Origin: Aphrophora alni
Lineage: Eukaryota > Arthropoda > Insecta > Hemiptera > Aphrophoridae
Assembly (NCBI GenBank): GCA_963513935.1
Contig: OY740777.1
Location: 13,317,092 to 13,381,091, forward strand
Reading direction: 5' to 3'
DNA length: 64,000 nt
The position numbers were made by a program, and so were the translations under genes. The stretch's first letter is position 1. Each line of letters starts with the position of its first letter. The notes beneath the pieces were generated by a model, which saw only the letters and a program-made list of their open reading frames with translations, searched no databases and was not told the DNA's origin. Positions 24,950 through 40,214 of the stretch are shown here, one piece after another.

Positions 24950-25600
24950 TTATAAACATAATATACTTTTGTAAATAGAGTCCAAATTTGGTACAGATTT
25001 TTGTTATGGAACCTTTTATTAATGTAGGACGCCCGCCATTTTTAAAACATTAAATATAAAGTATTGGTGTTGAGTACATTGTTAAAAGGTGGCATAAAAA
25101 ATATGTATAGACCAACCGAATTTGGACTCGGTAACTAATTTATTTAAAAAAATATAAATTTAAAAAACAAAAAAATTGCAGACAGACGGTAATTTTAGGA
25201 CATATTATGTTCATAGGAACGTTTTTACTTTGTAAACCAGAAACCACATCCAGAAGTTTTGGAACGGAGTTTGGAAACAACCTGTATAAATAGTATTTCT
25301 GTAAATTTATTCTCATTATAATATTTAAATGGTCGCCATTTTGAAACAAATTATTGAAACAAGTTGATTTTTTTTTATAAACAGGTGGTACCATTACTGA
25401 CTACCGCGTAAAATTTCAAATCAATAGGTCAAGTCGTTCTAGATATATATTTTATTTAGTAAAAACCAAATTGTGGAAAGCTGGTAAAAGAGGCGTTTCC
25501 GGACATATGTTTATAGGAACAGTTTATTTATTTTGACCCGTATAACCACCCCTTAAATTATCTCTGGGTATTATAGTAACACCTTGTATACAACACCTTG
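24950..25600. repeat. Composite of old inverted repeats
   Basis: GAGTCCAAATTTGGT (24,979) and ACCGAATTTGGACTC (25,117) are near-perfect inverted copies. CCGCCATTTTTAAAAC (25,034) and CGCCATTTTGAAAC (25,335) belong to the window-wide motif family. GGAAACAACCTGTATAAATA (25,273) resembles the right terminus (AAACACCCTGTA) of the foldback MITE family. ORFs here are repeat-derived. Confidence 0.4.
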
Positions 25601-27507
25601 TTGTATTGTAACACATAAGAAGATATCCATTTTGCATTAAAATTTTCGATGATCATCGTGCAAAATGTCAAAAAGCAATGAAAGAATGTTTCTCAAAATA
25701 GATATTGTAAGTTTTAAGAACCTCCCAACGTCGTATCCCGCCAGAAGTAGATGCGGGGGTGGAAAAAAAGGGAGCAGACGAACTTCTTCATTGACAACTA
25801 AATTTTTGGTGACTAATAGTTTTGGTTAGTTTAAGGATAGGCGAGTGTGAAATTTTATGCATTGTTTTAGCAAAGTTTATTTTATCATAGGATTACTTTC
25901 GTAGACTTTTAATATCCTTAACACAACCCTGATGATGATGCTCAGCACATGAAACCACGGAATTAAGACTGGAGAATATAATTGAAAAAAAAAAAACAAT
26001 ATTTTGTTAGAGTTTATTTGATTGAAATCCTTGACATTTGCGATAAAAAGAAATATAATTATTTCAAATTTTTTAATTTTTATTTTAGAAACAAAATAAA
26101 TATTTCTAAAATAAGATGCAAATTGTCGCTAAACAAAACAACATAATTTCTACCTCGTACGTACTATGAATAAAAGATTTCAATTTGAAAACCTCGTCAC
26201 ATCTTCATCCCTCCAACTTCACACCCTTTCAATGTTTCAACCCTTAGAAAAACGTGATAAAAACGAATCTCCAGAAAAATGAAAAAGCTTTTTCATGTAC
26301 AAGATATATTGCGTCTCAAATCTCAATTGTAGCCTACACTGCAGTAAACATCGCAGTCTTTTGAAATTGGGTTTCCTTTTGCGGAAATGTATTTTAGTAG
26401 AATATGATTTTACTTTTATGTTTTGAAATGTGATTACGATATATGGCAGACTGTTATTGGGTTAGAAACATAAAATTGTATAAAATATGTTTGTTTTGAA
26501 GTTATTCAAGTTGACATTTTATTGCATGGTAATATAGTTCACGGTTTTTTAGTTTTTGCTGCGCTTTTGGTTTGAATTTATAAAACAGTATTTTCGATGT
26601 AATCTTTATTGTTTATTTAGTTTCGTAGTTAATTCTTGTTGTAATCACCAACTATAAAGTTTTTCTTTTTTTATCTATGTTCACCCTATATTCACTTTGT
26701 CTTTTAATATATTTTGAAACATTTTACTACCACAAAACAAAACCCTTTTCTTTCTGGACTTCCACAAGGTCTAGTTTCATTACCGACTATACATTTTCAA
26801 ACTTTACCAAAGTTATTCCCAGTTCCATCTAACAAGTACAGATGTGTGTGTATATCTTGTAAGTGTTAAACGTCAGTTGGCAAGACTGGTAACAGACGTG
26901 TTCGTTGCCAGTTGGCAATGAATTAACAGCCAATGCAGTAAACTGAGTCGAAATATTGCTATCAACGTCCGACGGTTAAGCAAATCAAAAGGTGTTTTAA
27001 TTTCGGAACAACAAATCAGAAACGTCGCTTGAGGTAGTGGAATAATTGGGCATGGTCTAGTTTTGGATTGTTGTAAATAAACAAGCAGGAGGTTTTAGTC
27101 GAAGAGAGATTTGATGCTTAGAACACAGGTTGAAGTTTTGGAGAAATATTTAGAAGAAAGAGATGCTTGATTATGAGATTTAAAAAAATTACTGGTGGAA
27201 AAAACGCCACACGAAAGTATAAAACATGAATTACTGATGACACTATATTTGACGATGTTTCACCCACGAATTTAAGACTACACTGAATGTTTCGTCACTA
27301 AATCTCAATCTATTGGAGAAATCATCTTAGAATTACAGATAATTTCATAATTCGATTTTGACAAGGGTATCAGGTTTTTATTCATTTTTGTTTTAAAAAG
27401 CCTGGAGGAAATATCCAAACATCTCTAGATTATTAACATATTACACGGTTAAAAACTATTGCACAATTTTTATCACTCATACCAGAAGACAAATAAAAAC
27501 TAACTAA
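25601..27507. other. Non-genic DNA
   Basis: No gene recognised. CCCTGATGATGATGCTCAGC then ACATGAAACC at 25,928-25,957 has a CTGATGA box followed by GAAAC. The intervening bases do not form a convincing stem, so I do not call a ribozyme. TTGCCAGTTGGCAA at about 26,906 is a short perfect inverted repeat. Confidence 0.5.
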
Positions 27508-27606
27508 CTTAACCTTCCCTAACCTAACCTAACCTTACCTTAACCTAACCTAACCTAACTTAACCTTACCTAACCTAACCTTACCTTAACCTAACCTAAC
27601 CTAACT
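27508..27606 (-). repeat. Interstitial CCTAA/CCTTA telomere-type array
   Basis: Mixed CCTAA and CCTTA pentamers, i.e. TTAGG-type on the minus strand. The pattern starting CCTTACCTTAACC repeats at 27,533 and 27,579, so there is a 46-bp higher-order period over the pentamers. CCTAA is the insect telomere repeat. The variants and internal position show that this is interstitial, not a chromosome end. Confidence 0.9.
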
Positions 27607-28464
27607 TAATATGTCACAAATCCTATCGTTACCAAACAATGTCAGTACAATAAATTTTAGTTAAAATTAAAATTGAACCATGGACCTGTCTTTTAAAGAA
27701 ATATTAAATATTTATTATAGGTTCTAAGCTTGCTTTGCTTGGTCCTAAAACTCGGGGTTTTAATGACATCGTGTAAGATTCACTTTCTTTACCAATTATT
27801 CACAAAACATAATGTTGATTTACTATCGATTTTTCATGTTGATTTACTATCGATTATTCACGTGCAATTTGGCTAATTAATCTTCAAATTTAATCATAAT
27901 GTCTATTATAGTCTATATTACAGCTTTTCACAACAACTACCGATTTTTAAAAAATTTATTTATTTATTATCGTTATTTTTTTTATTTTTTAATTTTTTTA
28001 ATTTTTTTAACGATTCGCCTTTTGGAGAGAACACAACCAATAACGTTTTATTTAGGTCCTCAGAGACTACACTTGAAAAAACATTTATCAAAATCGCTAA
28101 TGACAATATTAATAAAATTGTAATTATTTTTTCTAACCTTCAAATTTAGGGTTACGGAAAAATGAAAAAAAAAAATCCGAGGTACCCGGTATTACTAAAA
28201 TATGACCAGATACTAAATTTAAATAAAATCGGCCCACCCGTTTGGGTTGTAAAGCACTGCACAAACAACAGACGATAGATAAACAATATTTCAAAACCTG
28301 CTTGGGGGGTGAGCCTCAATGGATTTTAAAACGGATTTATTCGCAAAATAAAAAATCATTACTAAATCATTTAAACCTTTCGAGGACTATATTAATGTTG
28401 AGCTTGACTTATGAGAAAAATTATACAGGACAACAAACAAACAGAACACAATTCTCATAAAAAA

Positions 28465-28545
28465 ATAGTATCAGACGCGTTTCAACGACAAGGTGATACA
28501 CGAGCTACACCAACCAAACTATAACTATAACTTTCGAGGACTTGT
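28465..28545 (-). repeat. Dispersed repeat with GAAACGCGT core, copy e (internal deletion)
   Basis: The plus strand reads AGACGCGTTTCAACGACAAG, GTGATACACGAGCTACACCA and ACCAAACTATAACTATAAC. This matches copy a at 1,786 (ACGCGTTTCAACGACA...GTGATACAC...ACTAAACTATAAC) but lacks the ATTCGCCATCTTCA part, so the hairpin segment is deleted. Confidence 0.6.
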
Positions 28546-28639
28546 TACGTTAAAAGAGGTAAGAGATACGTAAGTTAGTCACATCTAATTTTTTCATGTA
28601 ACCTTTGCCAGGGATGTACTAGAAAACTTTTGGAGGTGC

Positions 28640-29480
28640 CATTATTTTTCTATTGCATAGACCTTTCCTATGATATGTCACAAGATAGGGGTAGCCGTTT
28701 AAAAAATAAAAATTTCTCCTCCCCCCTCCCAAACAAATATTAGAAAAAATATTAACGCCCCTTAAACACCAGTAAAATGTTATAATACTTATGGCAGACA
28801 TTTTACGTTGATATAACAATACCACGTCTTATTTTACGCTCTGTAGCCTATATGGTAAATAAAAAAAGTAATATATTTTTATTATTGTATTCTTTTTACA
28901 GAAGTCTACAAACTTTAAAAATTGCAACACGATTTAAGAAGAATCTAAGAACGTTTTGACGTGTACGTTACCAAATCATTTTATTGTAATTATAGATTTT
29001 TTTGACATCAACAAAATTATTTTTATTTCTCGCAAATTAAAAAATTAAAATAAGATATTTCCAAAACAATATTCTGGAATTATGAACTCTAGATAAATTT
29101 GTAATCTTTTTAATTCAAAACGTTTATTTTGCAGGTTAGAAACACACATCTTGCATTCTGTCATGGTGATATTTTTACTTCTAGAAATAAGGTTCTCCTT
29201 CAAGTCCTTCTTCAAGGAATAAGTATAACTCTTGTATCATTAACAGTTCTTAAACAAAAAATTGTAATAGTTAGTTGCCTTTACAATACTTAATAGGGGA
29301 TCCATCATGGTACTCACCCAGCCAGATCATACAAACAAATCCTCTAAAATGTAATATTGGTAGATCAAGGAGTCTAATCCAGTAGGATGTTGGTTTAATA
29401 CCCCAAAAACACATTTTTTGGTTATTTAGACAGATTGACTAAAGTTCAAAATTAAAAATCCTCCTTCTTAAAGTTCTAAT
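28640..29480. other. AT-rich non-genic DNA
   Basis: No gene, RNA or tandem array recognised. The 68-codon minus frame at 28,619-28,825 carries no recognisable motif. Confidence 0.5.
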
Positions 29481-29489
29481 TAGGTGTAA

Positions 29490-30298
29490 GATATTGTCAT
29501 AATCGGTCCAATAGTTTTTAAGATAGACAGTTTGTTACATTTCTATTTCAACTCGCTGCAAACAAACCCCGGTCTATTAATAAATATGATACAATATAAA
29601 AAGTAAGATCCTAATGAAAAATTGTATCAAAATAGGTCGAATAGTTTTTAACATACACAGTTTGTTACATTTCGATGTCAACTCTCTGCAAAGAAACCCC
29701 ACTCCACTAATCCAGATTATACAATAGAAAAAGTAAAATCTAAATGAAAAATTGAATCAAAATCGGTCGAAGAGTTTTTAAGATACACGATTTGTTACAT
29801 TTCGATTCCAACTCTCTGCAAAGAAACCCCACTCCACTAATCCAGATTATACAATAGAAAAAATAAAATCTAAATGAAAAATTTAATCAAAATCGGTCGA
29901 AGAGTTTTTAAGATACACAGTTTGTTACATTTCGATTTCAACTCTCTGCAGAAAAACTTCACTTCAGTAATCCAGATTATACAATATAAAAAGTAAAATA
30001 TAAATGAAAAATTGTATCAAAATCGGTCCAATAGTTTTTAAGATACACAGTTTGTTACATTTCTATTTCAACTCGCTGCAAACAAACCCCGGTCTATTAA
30101 TAAAGACTATACAATATAAAAAGTAAAATATAAATGAAAAATTGAATCAAAATCTGTCCAATAGTTTTTAAGATACACAGTTTGTTACATTTCTATTTCA
30201 ACTCGCTGCAAACAAACCCCGGTCTATTAATAAAGATTATACAATATAAAAAGTAAAATCTAAATGAAAATTTGAATCAAGATCGGTCCAATAGTTTT
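29490..30298 (+). repeat. 130-bp tandem repeat, about 6.2 units
   Basis: TTTGTTACAT occurs at 29,531, 29,661, 29,791, 29,921, 30,051 and 30,181, exactly 130 bp apart. The unit contains AATCGGTCCAATAGTTTTTA, AGATACACAGTTTGTTACAT, TCAACTCTCTGCAAAGAAAC and AATCCAGATTATACAATA. Units differ by scattered substitutions. They fall into two subtypes: CTCTCTGCAAAGAAACCCCA and CTCGCTGCAAACAAACCCCG. The text AAAATCGGTCCAATAGTTTT resembles phrases common in decayed insect transposons, so the unit may derive from one. Confidence 0.95.
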
Positions 30299-30693
30299 CC
30301 CGCTTATTCCACATAAATTACAATATAAAAATACATTATCGCGGAACAGCACAACAAATTCGAAACAATTTTCTGCCTTATTTTCCAAAAAAAGAAATCA
30401 TTTTCCAAGAATAAAAACGAAACCTCCACAATCCGCCGCTTGAACAATCACTGAACACATCACTACAGTGTATTTTTGAAAGACGGAACGCAATTATTCA
30501 TAGAGTAGTAAATGATTCATGGAGCAACTTAACTGCCCATAAAATTTTTAATAGGTTATAAAACTGTATTTTGGTTAAGTAATCTATATAAACAGTGCAA
30601 ATACAATATTTACCCAACTGCCTTGAGTCTTGAAATGCAATAAAGGAAGGTTAATGGTGTCCGAGCCCAGCTTTTACAACTTCATTGACGGTA

Positions 30694-30714
30694 GCCTAAC
30701 CTAACCTAACCTAA
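30694..30714 (-). repeat. Short CCTAA telomere-type repeat
   Basis: Four CCTAA units (GCCTAACCTAACCTAACCTAA). Too short to mean more than a seed or insertion scar. Confidence 0.7.
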
Positions 30715-30937
30715 GTTTTACTATTGCCACTTTCGATTTCATTTGTTTTAACAGTGTAGTTAAATTTTATACTAAATGTTTGATCGTAAATATACTTCGA
30801 GTGTAATGATATGTGATGAGTTTAAAAATTGATAGTTCCTTTAATGCGGGAATAGGCTATCTGATTTCAAAAAGAATTTTTTTGTATAATGTTGTTTGTG
30901 TAGTTAAAACGTGTGAAACGATTTTGATGAAACTATT

Positions 30938-31189
30938 ATGAAAGCATATCCTGTAGGGTTTTTGATAAATAGAAATATACAAGCAGCTGTTTTAAGTAAT
31001 AAACTGATTACAAATTTATCAAAATCGCTATTTACAACTTTCATAAAATTTTATTTAATTATAGCTTCTAAGAAGCGAATCATAATATCGCAAGAATACT
31101 CTAATAGCGTCAGAGTAAAGAAAGAACAAGAGTTGGTCAAGAGAGACCTGATGGGAAAGATGAAACATTGCGATCTAAATCAAGACTAG
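30938..31189 (+). pseudogene. Short ORF sharing a peptide with 60.9 kb; probable mobile-element remnant
   Basis: An 83-codon frame. Residues about 52-68 read QEYSNSVRVKKEQELVK. A closely similar peptide, LEYFNSVRVRREQELVK, is encoded at about 60,898-60,948 in the same orientation, nearly 30 kb away, with matching DNA (AATAGCGTCAG, GAACAAGAGTTGGT). Similarity at both levels indicates a dispersed element with coding history. I do not recognise the protein family. The second copy is followed by a decayed reverse-transcriptase tail, so it may belong to the same retroelement, but the link is not shown by the sequence. Confidence 0.3.
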
Positions 31190-31300
31190 ATGAAAAAAAG
31201 GTGTCGTTTCAGCTAGGTTCCCTTGGGATTGCCAAGACTCATTATAAGTTAGTCTCTCAGAGTAAGACAAAGTTGTGGAGCAAATAAAAAAAGCTTAGGC

Positions 31301-33070
<1,770 letters not shown>

Positions 33071-36000
33071 ACTACCAATTATATGATTTGCTTGAACATG
33101 CTAATATTATAATAACTAGTACTTTATTTGTTATTGTTATTTTAAGGGTAACACAATATATCTGAGTTTTCTCCTCCTTCCTACTAGTTTTCAAATTGAC
33201 AGTAGGTGTTTTATATATTAAACAAATGCAGTTAATTTTACTATTGTTGAAATGTTGGCTATCTAAACACACAATTCTGTTTTACTCTGTAAGAAATGAC
33301 GTACAAGAAAAATACTATTAAAAATTAAAAAATGTAAAAAAGGAAAATATTTTTAGAGAGGTTTAGAGGTCATGTTAAGAAAACATGAAGAATAGAAAAC
33401 ATTCGAGATTAAATTTTGAAATGTAATTTCGTTTTGGTTTGAGAGAAACGTGTTTGTGTGTATTACACGAAAAAATTGAATAAAATTAAATAATAAACTG
33501 TAAAATGTATGTTAATTGAAAACATGTTTTGATTATATTTTAAAACTATTTGTAAACCAACAACAAAACAAAAGAAATCTATAAATTAGGCGAATTAAAT
33601 CTTGAATCCTGTTGCAATTTTTTGTAAGTCTGTTAAGTATATGATTTGAATATTTTTATAAAACAAGTTAAAAAAAAAATTTAAAATTTAATTTTAATAA
33701 AATACTTAAATGAAGGATTATTAAAGCTGTTTAAAGACTAAAAAACAAAACATATTTTTTAGTGTAACCATATAAAAATAAAATGTCAAATAAACGAACA
33801 ATTAACTAAATTGTTCGTTAAAAACATTGCCTGTATTTTAAATTTTCTTAAATGTTGTATTACAGATAGTAACTAGGCATAGCGCGCTCTGTGTAAAGAA
33901 GCTGGAACTAACTAGCTGAGCGCCGCTGCAACGCTATCTCCTCAACTCACACTACAACTATTTGGAAAATCCCAGTATCAGGAGAGCAGAATACAATAGG
34001 GCGTTGGAATAGTTTGAACAAACTATTTCTATTTCTAGTCCTTGCGCAATCTCTATGGTGCATTATTGGTTAACTTTTAGGTTAGGTGCAATTTGTTGTA
34101 AGGTAAATTGATTATTTGATATCTCTGGGTTGTTCGAACTGACCCAGTATATGCATAGAAAGCCTAATTATTATGTAAAACCAAATATTAATTGATTTAT
34201 TCAACTTAACTGATTTTACACATTCTCGTGTATAGGCTAGTAGACTGTAGAGAAATTTATATAATCGAATTTCAGATTTGTGTATAAATTCTCCTTTTTA
34301 TGTTTTCTAAGTTGAAAAAGAAGTTTTTTTTAACACTGTGTAGAGGCATTTGTACTCTAGTTGGTGAAGGGATGGACTGATTTTATAGAAATTGAGTATA
34401 TTTCAGAGGACAAGTTTTCAACATTTTAAAAATCGTTACCTTAAAAATTAAACAAACTTTAATTTCAGTTTTCTCAAAATGTATTCTACTGTTTTTGATG
34501 AAATCTTACAAATTTTCGTATTTTCGTAGGCAAATGTAACCTACTGTTTACCAAAAAATGTTTATGAGCAATAATTTTCGAAAAAACCGTTAAAATGGAC
34601 TCTTAATACCATTTTAAAATTGATATTTGGAATAACTTCCTAATGTTTGACAGGTTGATCATGAAATATTAAGAAAATTACGTTTGACATGTAAATTCAA
34701 TAGACTCTATCTAGATAACACCATTACAGTGTAACATACTAGAACATTTTAATCTGTTTAATTCAAAAAAGGTATCGCTAATAACATGACAATACATGAG
34801 TAATCACTATGATGTGTCATTAGTAGCCATTTTTGTTTTACACTAATATATTTTCAACGCCAATTAAACCAAACCTTATTTAACAACTTCTGTACTATTT
34901 CGTCTATAATTACAATACAATCTCCTATGTAGCCTCAACTTTCTCTTTTTAATCAAGCGTTCACTCTTTACCCTATTGGGCAATGCACTGTACTCTGTAT
35001 ATAGACAGCAATAGGTTACAACCTACACTAAATATATTTATTTGAAGGTTATGAAACATTAGAGTACTGCACTATACATTACTGTGATAGGTTATTTCAT
35101 AAATATCATTATTTTTTAGATAATTGCTATTGTAGTTATTTCGATCACCTTCAAGGTGAAGTCAACAAATTAGATCATGAAATGTCCACTGATTCTATAT
35201 ATTGAAGTAATTTGATGGCATTTTTTTTTACCTACTGTGTTAAGACAAGCAGTAAAGGTACCAATTTTTGATTTAATGTGGTATATAGGCTAGATTTGAC
35301 ATTCTATTGAACAAGTTGATTTAAAACATAATAGGTTGTTACATTTCAATATGGCGGCCGATTTAAAAATTAAAAAACATTTTTTGAAGATGTCCAATTA
35401 GAACGTGTAGCTTTTTCTTTTTCCATAATAGTTTATTTTGGAGAGCTTCAAAGTTTACCTCAAATGACATTCCAATAATAAAAAATAACAAGGTCTCGTG
35501 TAGCTTTAAATATTTTCAAATAAGTATTTAAACATATTTAGAAGAAAACAATTACCAATTGAAGTCGTCATGAATTATTTAAAAAAAACTATGATAAAAC
35601 AAGACCTGTCTTCTAATATATCTTATATAGAAATATCTTATGGTTAGATAACATAACAACCTGATTTTGAATCTACGTTATGTTTACTGGAGAAAAGTGG
35701 TTTTTATTAATTGTTATGAAACACAGAATTCTAACCGACAAAAGACTTCTCCAATTTTAAGGTATAAATAATTTATTTTTTGTAATTGTACATTAAAAAG
35801 TTGTTGCAGAAACCTGCATTGAATATAAAAATTAAATATTTTAGCAGATAGAAGCTCTCAAATCTGTACTTCTTTAGGCAAAAAATAAATATCTACTCTT
35901 TCAACTTAAATTTTCCAAAAAAATTATAAAAATAAGATTTTATAATCCATTAATTTTTTTAAATATTTCCACGTATATTAAAATTGTATTTCAAAATATG

Positions 36001-39000
36001 TTTTATTAATTGATTTATGTTTTAATTTGTAGGTCGACTTCATTCCTTAACATTTTAAAATAAGAAGTTAAAGTTACATACTTTAAACAAGTGGATAGTT
36101 TTAATTGCAATAAATAATGCTTCCAAAACATTGAATAATTCAATACTGAACAAAATTATCTTCTAATTTTCATTTTCTTAAAGAAGTAATTATATCAATT
36201 TAGTGTATGTTTCCTCTATCTTGAGTTTAAGATGCAAATCTCATGCAAAGAAGCAGTTCTTTAATTAAATACAAGTTCTCTAAATCAAATTTTGGTTTAT
36301 ATATTTTAACTTTTAATTATTGAAGTGGATATGAATATTTTTATTGTATATTGCCATTAATTGGTCAAATTAATAGTTTACCAAACAATAAGTGACGGCT
36401 TTGGTTGGTAATTATTTCACTAACAATATTTTAAAATTTATTTTTATGCTTTTAACTTTAAACGTTTCTTATGTTAAGTTAAAATACGTATCGACTATGA
36501 TACCCCTCTCGAATAAAAATTTTAACGTAATGTAAAAAAGATTATCTCATATCTTGTTTTAAGACTATGTGTTAAACCTAATCAAAGTATACTGTTAAAA
36601 AATATCAGACATTAATTAGTTTTTAGCTTTGTCTTTGGAGCTTCTTCTTGCAGTGTTGTAATTATTGTTTTATTTTTGATGTTACTACTGAATTATTGAC
36701 TGTTGTGATTTAAATTTAAAATCAAGAGGACAATTTATCCAAAATCTTTGTGGCTTTGAAATTCAATTATGTAGAATTTACGTTGTTAATATATCAGTTT
36801 ATCATTTATATTTATTTAAAATGTACAAATTGTAAAATGTTGGCCACAATTATTCTGAAGATAGTAATAAAAAGTCTAGCTTTACGAAAAAAACAATAAA
36901 TTGAAATTAAAAAACCACCCTATAAGCATGAAATAACAATTTCCCAATAACATAAATAATATCACATTTTAATAATGTTATAGTATATTCCAAATATGAA
37001 TTTCATAACAAATCACAGTGTAATTCAAAATTCAAAATTGAAATTATTAAAATATTCCATTGATTTATGAATATTTGTTATTTGGAAACTCAAAACTATG
37101 AGGTTTAAATATTATCTGTTATACATGTTACCAGTTTGTATTTATTATTATTTTTTTTAATGTTAACATTTAGTTATTCAAAAAGCTATGTTAAATTGTA
37201 TAGTATTTTAAGTCATAAATATTGTTTATTTTGAAAAATCAGCTGGTTAACTACGAGAGTTTATATTTTTTGAAATAAGTGACAGTAACAGGTTGTTCCC
37301 TTGAAGAATATCCTAGCTTTGAGCAATAGTGTAAACATAACCTTAATGTTAATAACAAACTTGCAAACATCTGTTCACTAAAACAATATGATGTTTTTAA
37401 GATAAATTATCAAGGGAAATAAAACTTAGGATTTGAATGGTTGATTTTATAAAAGTATTAGCATACAAGAAATTAGTTTTGTATAAGTGAAAAAAGTAAA
37501 GATTATTTGGTTTCCAAATTTTAAAAAATCATGACTTTCCAATCTTCTCGGTATAATTCCAGATATATTTGCTAATTAAGTATTCTTCATTTGTTCAACT
37601 AGAGGTGATTGTAAACTCCATTTTTCTAAATTTAGAGTAATTAAAATTTCGTATGTTTTATTAAAAGCTATTTCTTTAATTCTAAATTATAATTAATTCA
37701 AATAATGCTATTTGGAGATTCTAAAAACAATATTATGAAAATCAGTAAAATATTTTAAACGACAGTTAATCATTTAATAAATATGAAGAAATATGTAGTT
37801 CTAATAATATTCATACAATTTATTATAGACTCTTTTTAAAACTATAAGTACTAGAATTAAATATTTGAACGTTTCTATATACTCTAATTACTAATTTTAA
37901 ATAGGCCTATATATAATTTGATTTTCACAATACTTAATTTAACTAAGTAAATTTAGTGATTTTAAAATAATAAATTTCATTGTTTGATACTGACACTTTG
38001 GGAATTTCAATTGGTAAACATAATTTGTTTTAAATTATTTAAATACTCTTAAGCTTTATAACTGAGACCTGAAATTACTTCTTGTATGATTGTACAAAGT
38101 ATAAAATTGATTAAAATATGTTATTTAATTGGTAATATATTTTTCTTATTTATTTTTTTTTCAAATTTCTTATCGATAACTTTTTATTGACAAATGATTT
38201 TAATAATGTTAATGGTTAACTACAAGCACTTAATTAATTTTGAACAGTAAATATATGTTCAATTCACCTAAAATATACGATTTTAAAGTAGTATTGTTGA
38301 TATTTAGTATGTAATGTAATGCTGATAATATAAATTTGATTTCTTTATCAATTTATTAATGATATTGTTTATAGAATAATATATGATGATGTGATTTACC
38401 AGTTTAAAAATGTATGATTAACTACTGAGGTTTAATTACTTGTTTTAATGTACCAAAAGTTTTAGATCACAATTTCACAAATATTTAGCCTATGTTTTTG
38501 ATGAATATATTCAGATTCAACAAATATTACAAGTAGTGGTTAAATTGTTTTCTGTAACATTTATAAACTGAAAGGTTTTCTACTAGGTTGGACCATCAAA
38601 CTAACTCAAATATCTCACATTTTTCCAAAATGATACCAATGTGTGTTCATCCTTAAATATCTATAAATAAAAAGTTCTCTGGAACCTACACTCTCCTTGA
38701 GGACAGATATTTTGGGCAACTGTTATTTTAGACTGACATTTTAAATTGTTAAAACGAACTGAGTGATAACTATAAATACAAGAATTACTAGAAATCAAAC
38801 TGTATCATTATTAAATTAAAATATTATAATTAATGCTAAGTTAATAATTTAATACTATTATAAATTTAAAATGTTAGGTATTTAAAATTTTTAGTGTAAT
38901 TCAAATAGCAACAGCTTTAATTATATGAACTGTTAAATAATAACAATTTTAATTAGGTTATAAGGGGACAATTTTTGTTTAAATATTTAGTTGCTTCATT

Positions 39001-40100
39001 GTTTTGTAAATTTCGGTTCAATGAAAGTGTCCAAAATATTGTTAAATCTGTTTCAAAAAGAACCGATGGAAAGGATTAATGTGAACAGTTTTATTTTTTT
39101 ATTTATTATTATTTTTTTATATATATATAATTTAAATGTGTGATAAAATAGAACATAACAAACCAAATCATGTTATAAATCTATTAAATTTCATTATAGT
39201 TGAAAGTCAGTGTTAGATGGCCAAAAATTTTATATTTACTAGTAAACAGTATTTTTAAGTAAATTGTTTAAACGATTTTTGTTTAAATTTATAAAAAAAA
39301 TAGTCCATTTCACATTTTTAACATAATTTTATAAGAAACTATATATTGGATCTGTCCTTCAGGTAAGATATACTTATAAGAAAATAAAATATGCAATAAA
39401 ACTATAATTTAAAACATAATGGTATAAATTGACAAAACTGAACAATATGTATGTATGTCTTAACAATCTTTCAGGAACAATTTGTGTACAATTATGATCC
39501 CATACAGTATTCAGGTTCTTATGAAAGTACCTGGACCAAGTGTATATATAAACAAGTTCGGTCAATATGTTTTTAAAATGGCTGATATTTTAAATAGACT
39601 AGTTTTTAGTTATACGGTTTACTTTCTCAGATATATGTAGTATAATGAAATTTATGTGATGGATTAAAAAAAAACCTATGAAATGATGTTTCGAGGTCTT
39701 AGTAATAAAAAGTAGTTCTGGGAATTAAACGAATTTGGTGCGTAGATCATTTCTCGGAACATTTTTCCCTCAGTTTTTCTAAAGCTAAAAATTCAGAGAA
39801 ATACCTGCAGTAAGACAAACACTCAAAATTAAAATGATCTAAAATTGTCGATAATATTACTCAACTGTAGCATCTCCAAAAGTCTGCATCGTGAGTTATC
39901 GGTAACTGTTATTAAAAAAACGTATTTTCTAAAGATTTTATTAAAATTTTGTTAAAAAATTAAGATTATTAATAAAACCCAGTAGGCAAAAATACAAATA
40001 ATAGATACAATGTAAAGAATAATTTTGAAAATAAATCTTAACTACCATAATTTAAAATTTACTTAATTTTATAATAGTTATACTCAAGACATATTTCTAG
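33071..40100. other. Seven kilobases of very AT-rich non-genic DNA
   Basis: No gene, tandem array or mobile element recognised. One short GC-richer patch at 33,868-33,960 (CATAGCGCGCTCTGTG, GAGCGCCGCTGCAACG) stands out but has no coding frame I trust. 35,348 has ATATGGCGGCCGAT. The block 35,900-39,400 is the most AT-rich and least structured part of the window. Confidence 0.6.
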
Positions 40101-40109
40101 TTAAACAGG

Positions 40110-40214
40110 GATGTGCATCAGAGTTTGTAGGATCTGAGAATCCTTGTGTCTGGCCAAGATGACCATAAACCATGAAAAAAACCAGCAAAGATGGGGAAGC
40201 CTTAAGGTTGATTT
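40110..40214 (+). pseudogene. 5' flank of the satellite: non-LTR retrotransposon C-terminal remnant
   Basis: The frame just upstream of the satellite reads INHEKNQQRWGSLK at about 40,152-40,203. This resembles the segment between RNase H and the C-terminal zinc motif of many insect non-LTR polyproteins, where a ...H/Q-x-x-x-W... block precedes SKxxLxxPS and then GLLTGH. A stop lies about 18 codons upstream. It reads on into the first satellite monomer as LLLKNILSGRKGGRG. I infer that it is the surviving 5' flank of the coding segment that was amplified. On its own it is weak; paired with the 3' flank it is convincing. Confidence 0.5.

Noticed and set aside
25928..25960. Hammerhead ribozyme at CTGATGATGATGCTCAGC...GAAACC
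   Set aside because: Has CTGATGA and GAAAC, but the bases between them do not form a good stem II and I see no matching stems I and III.
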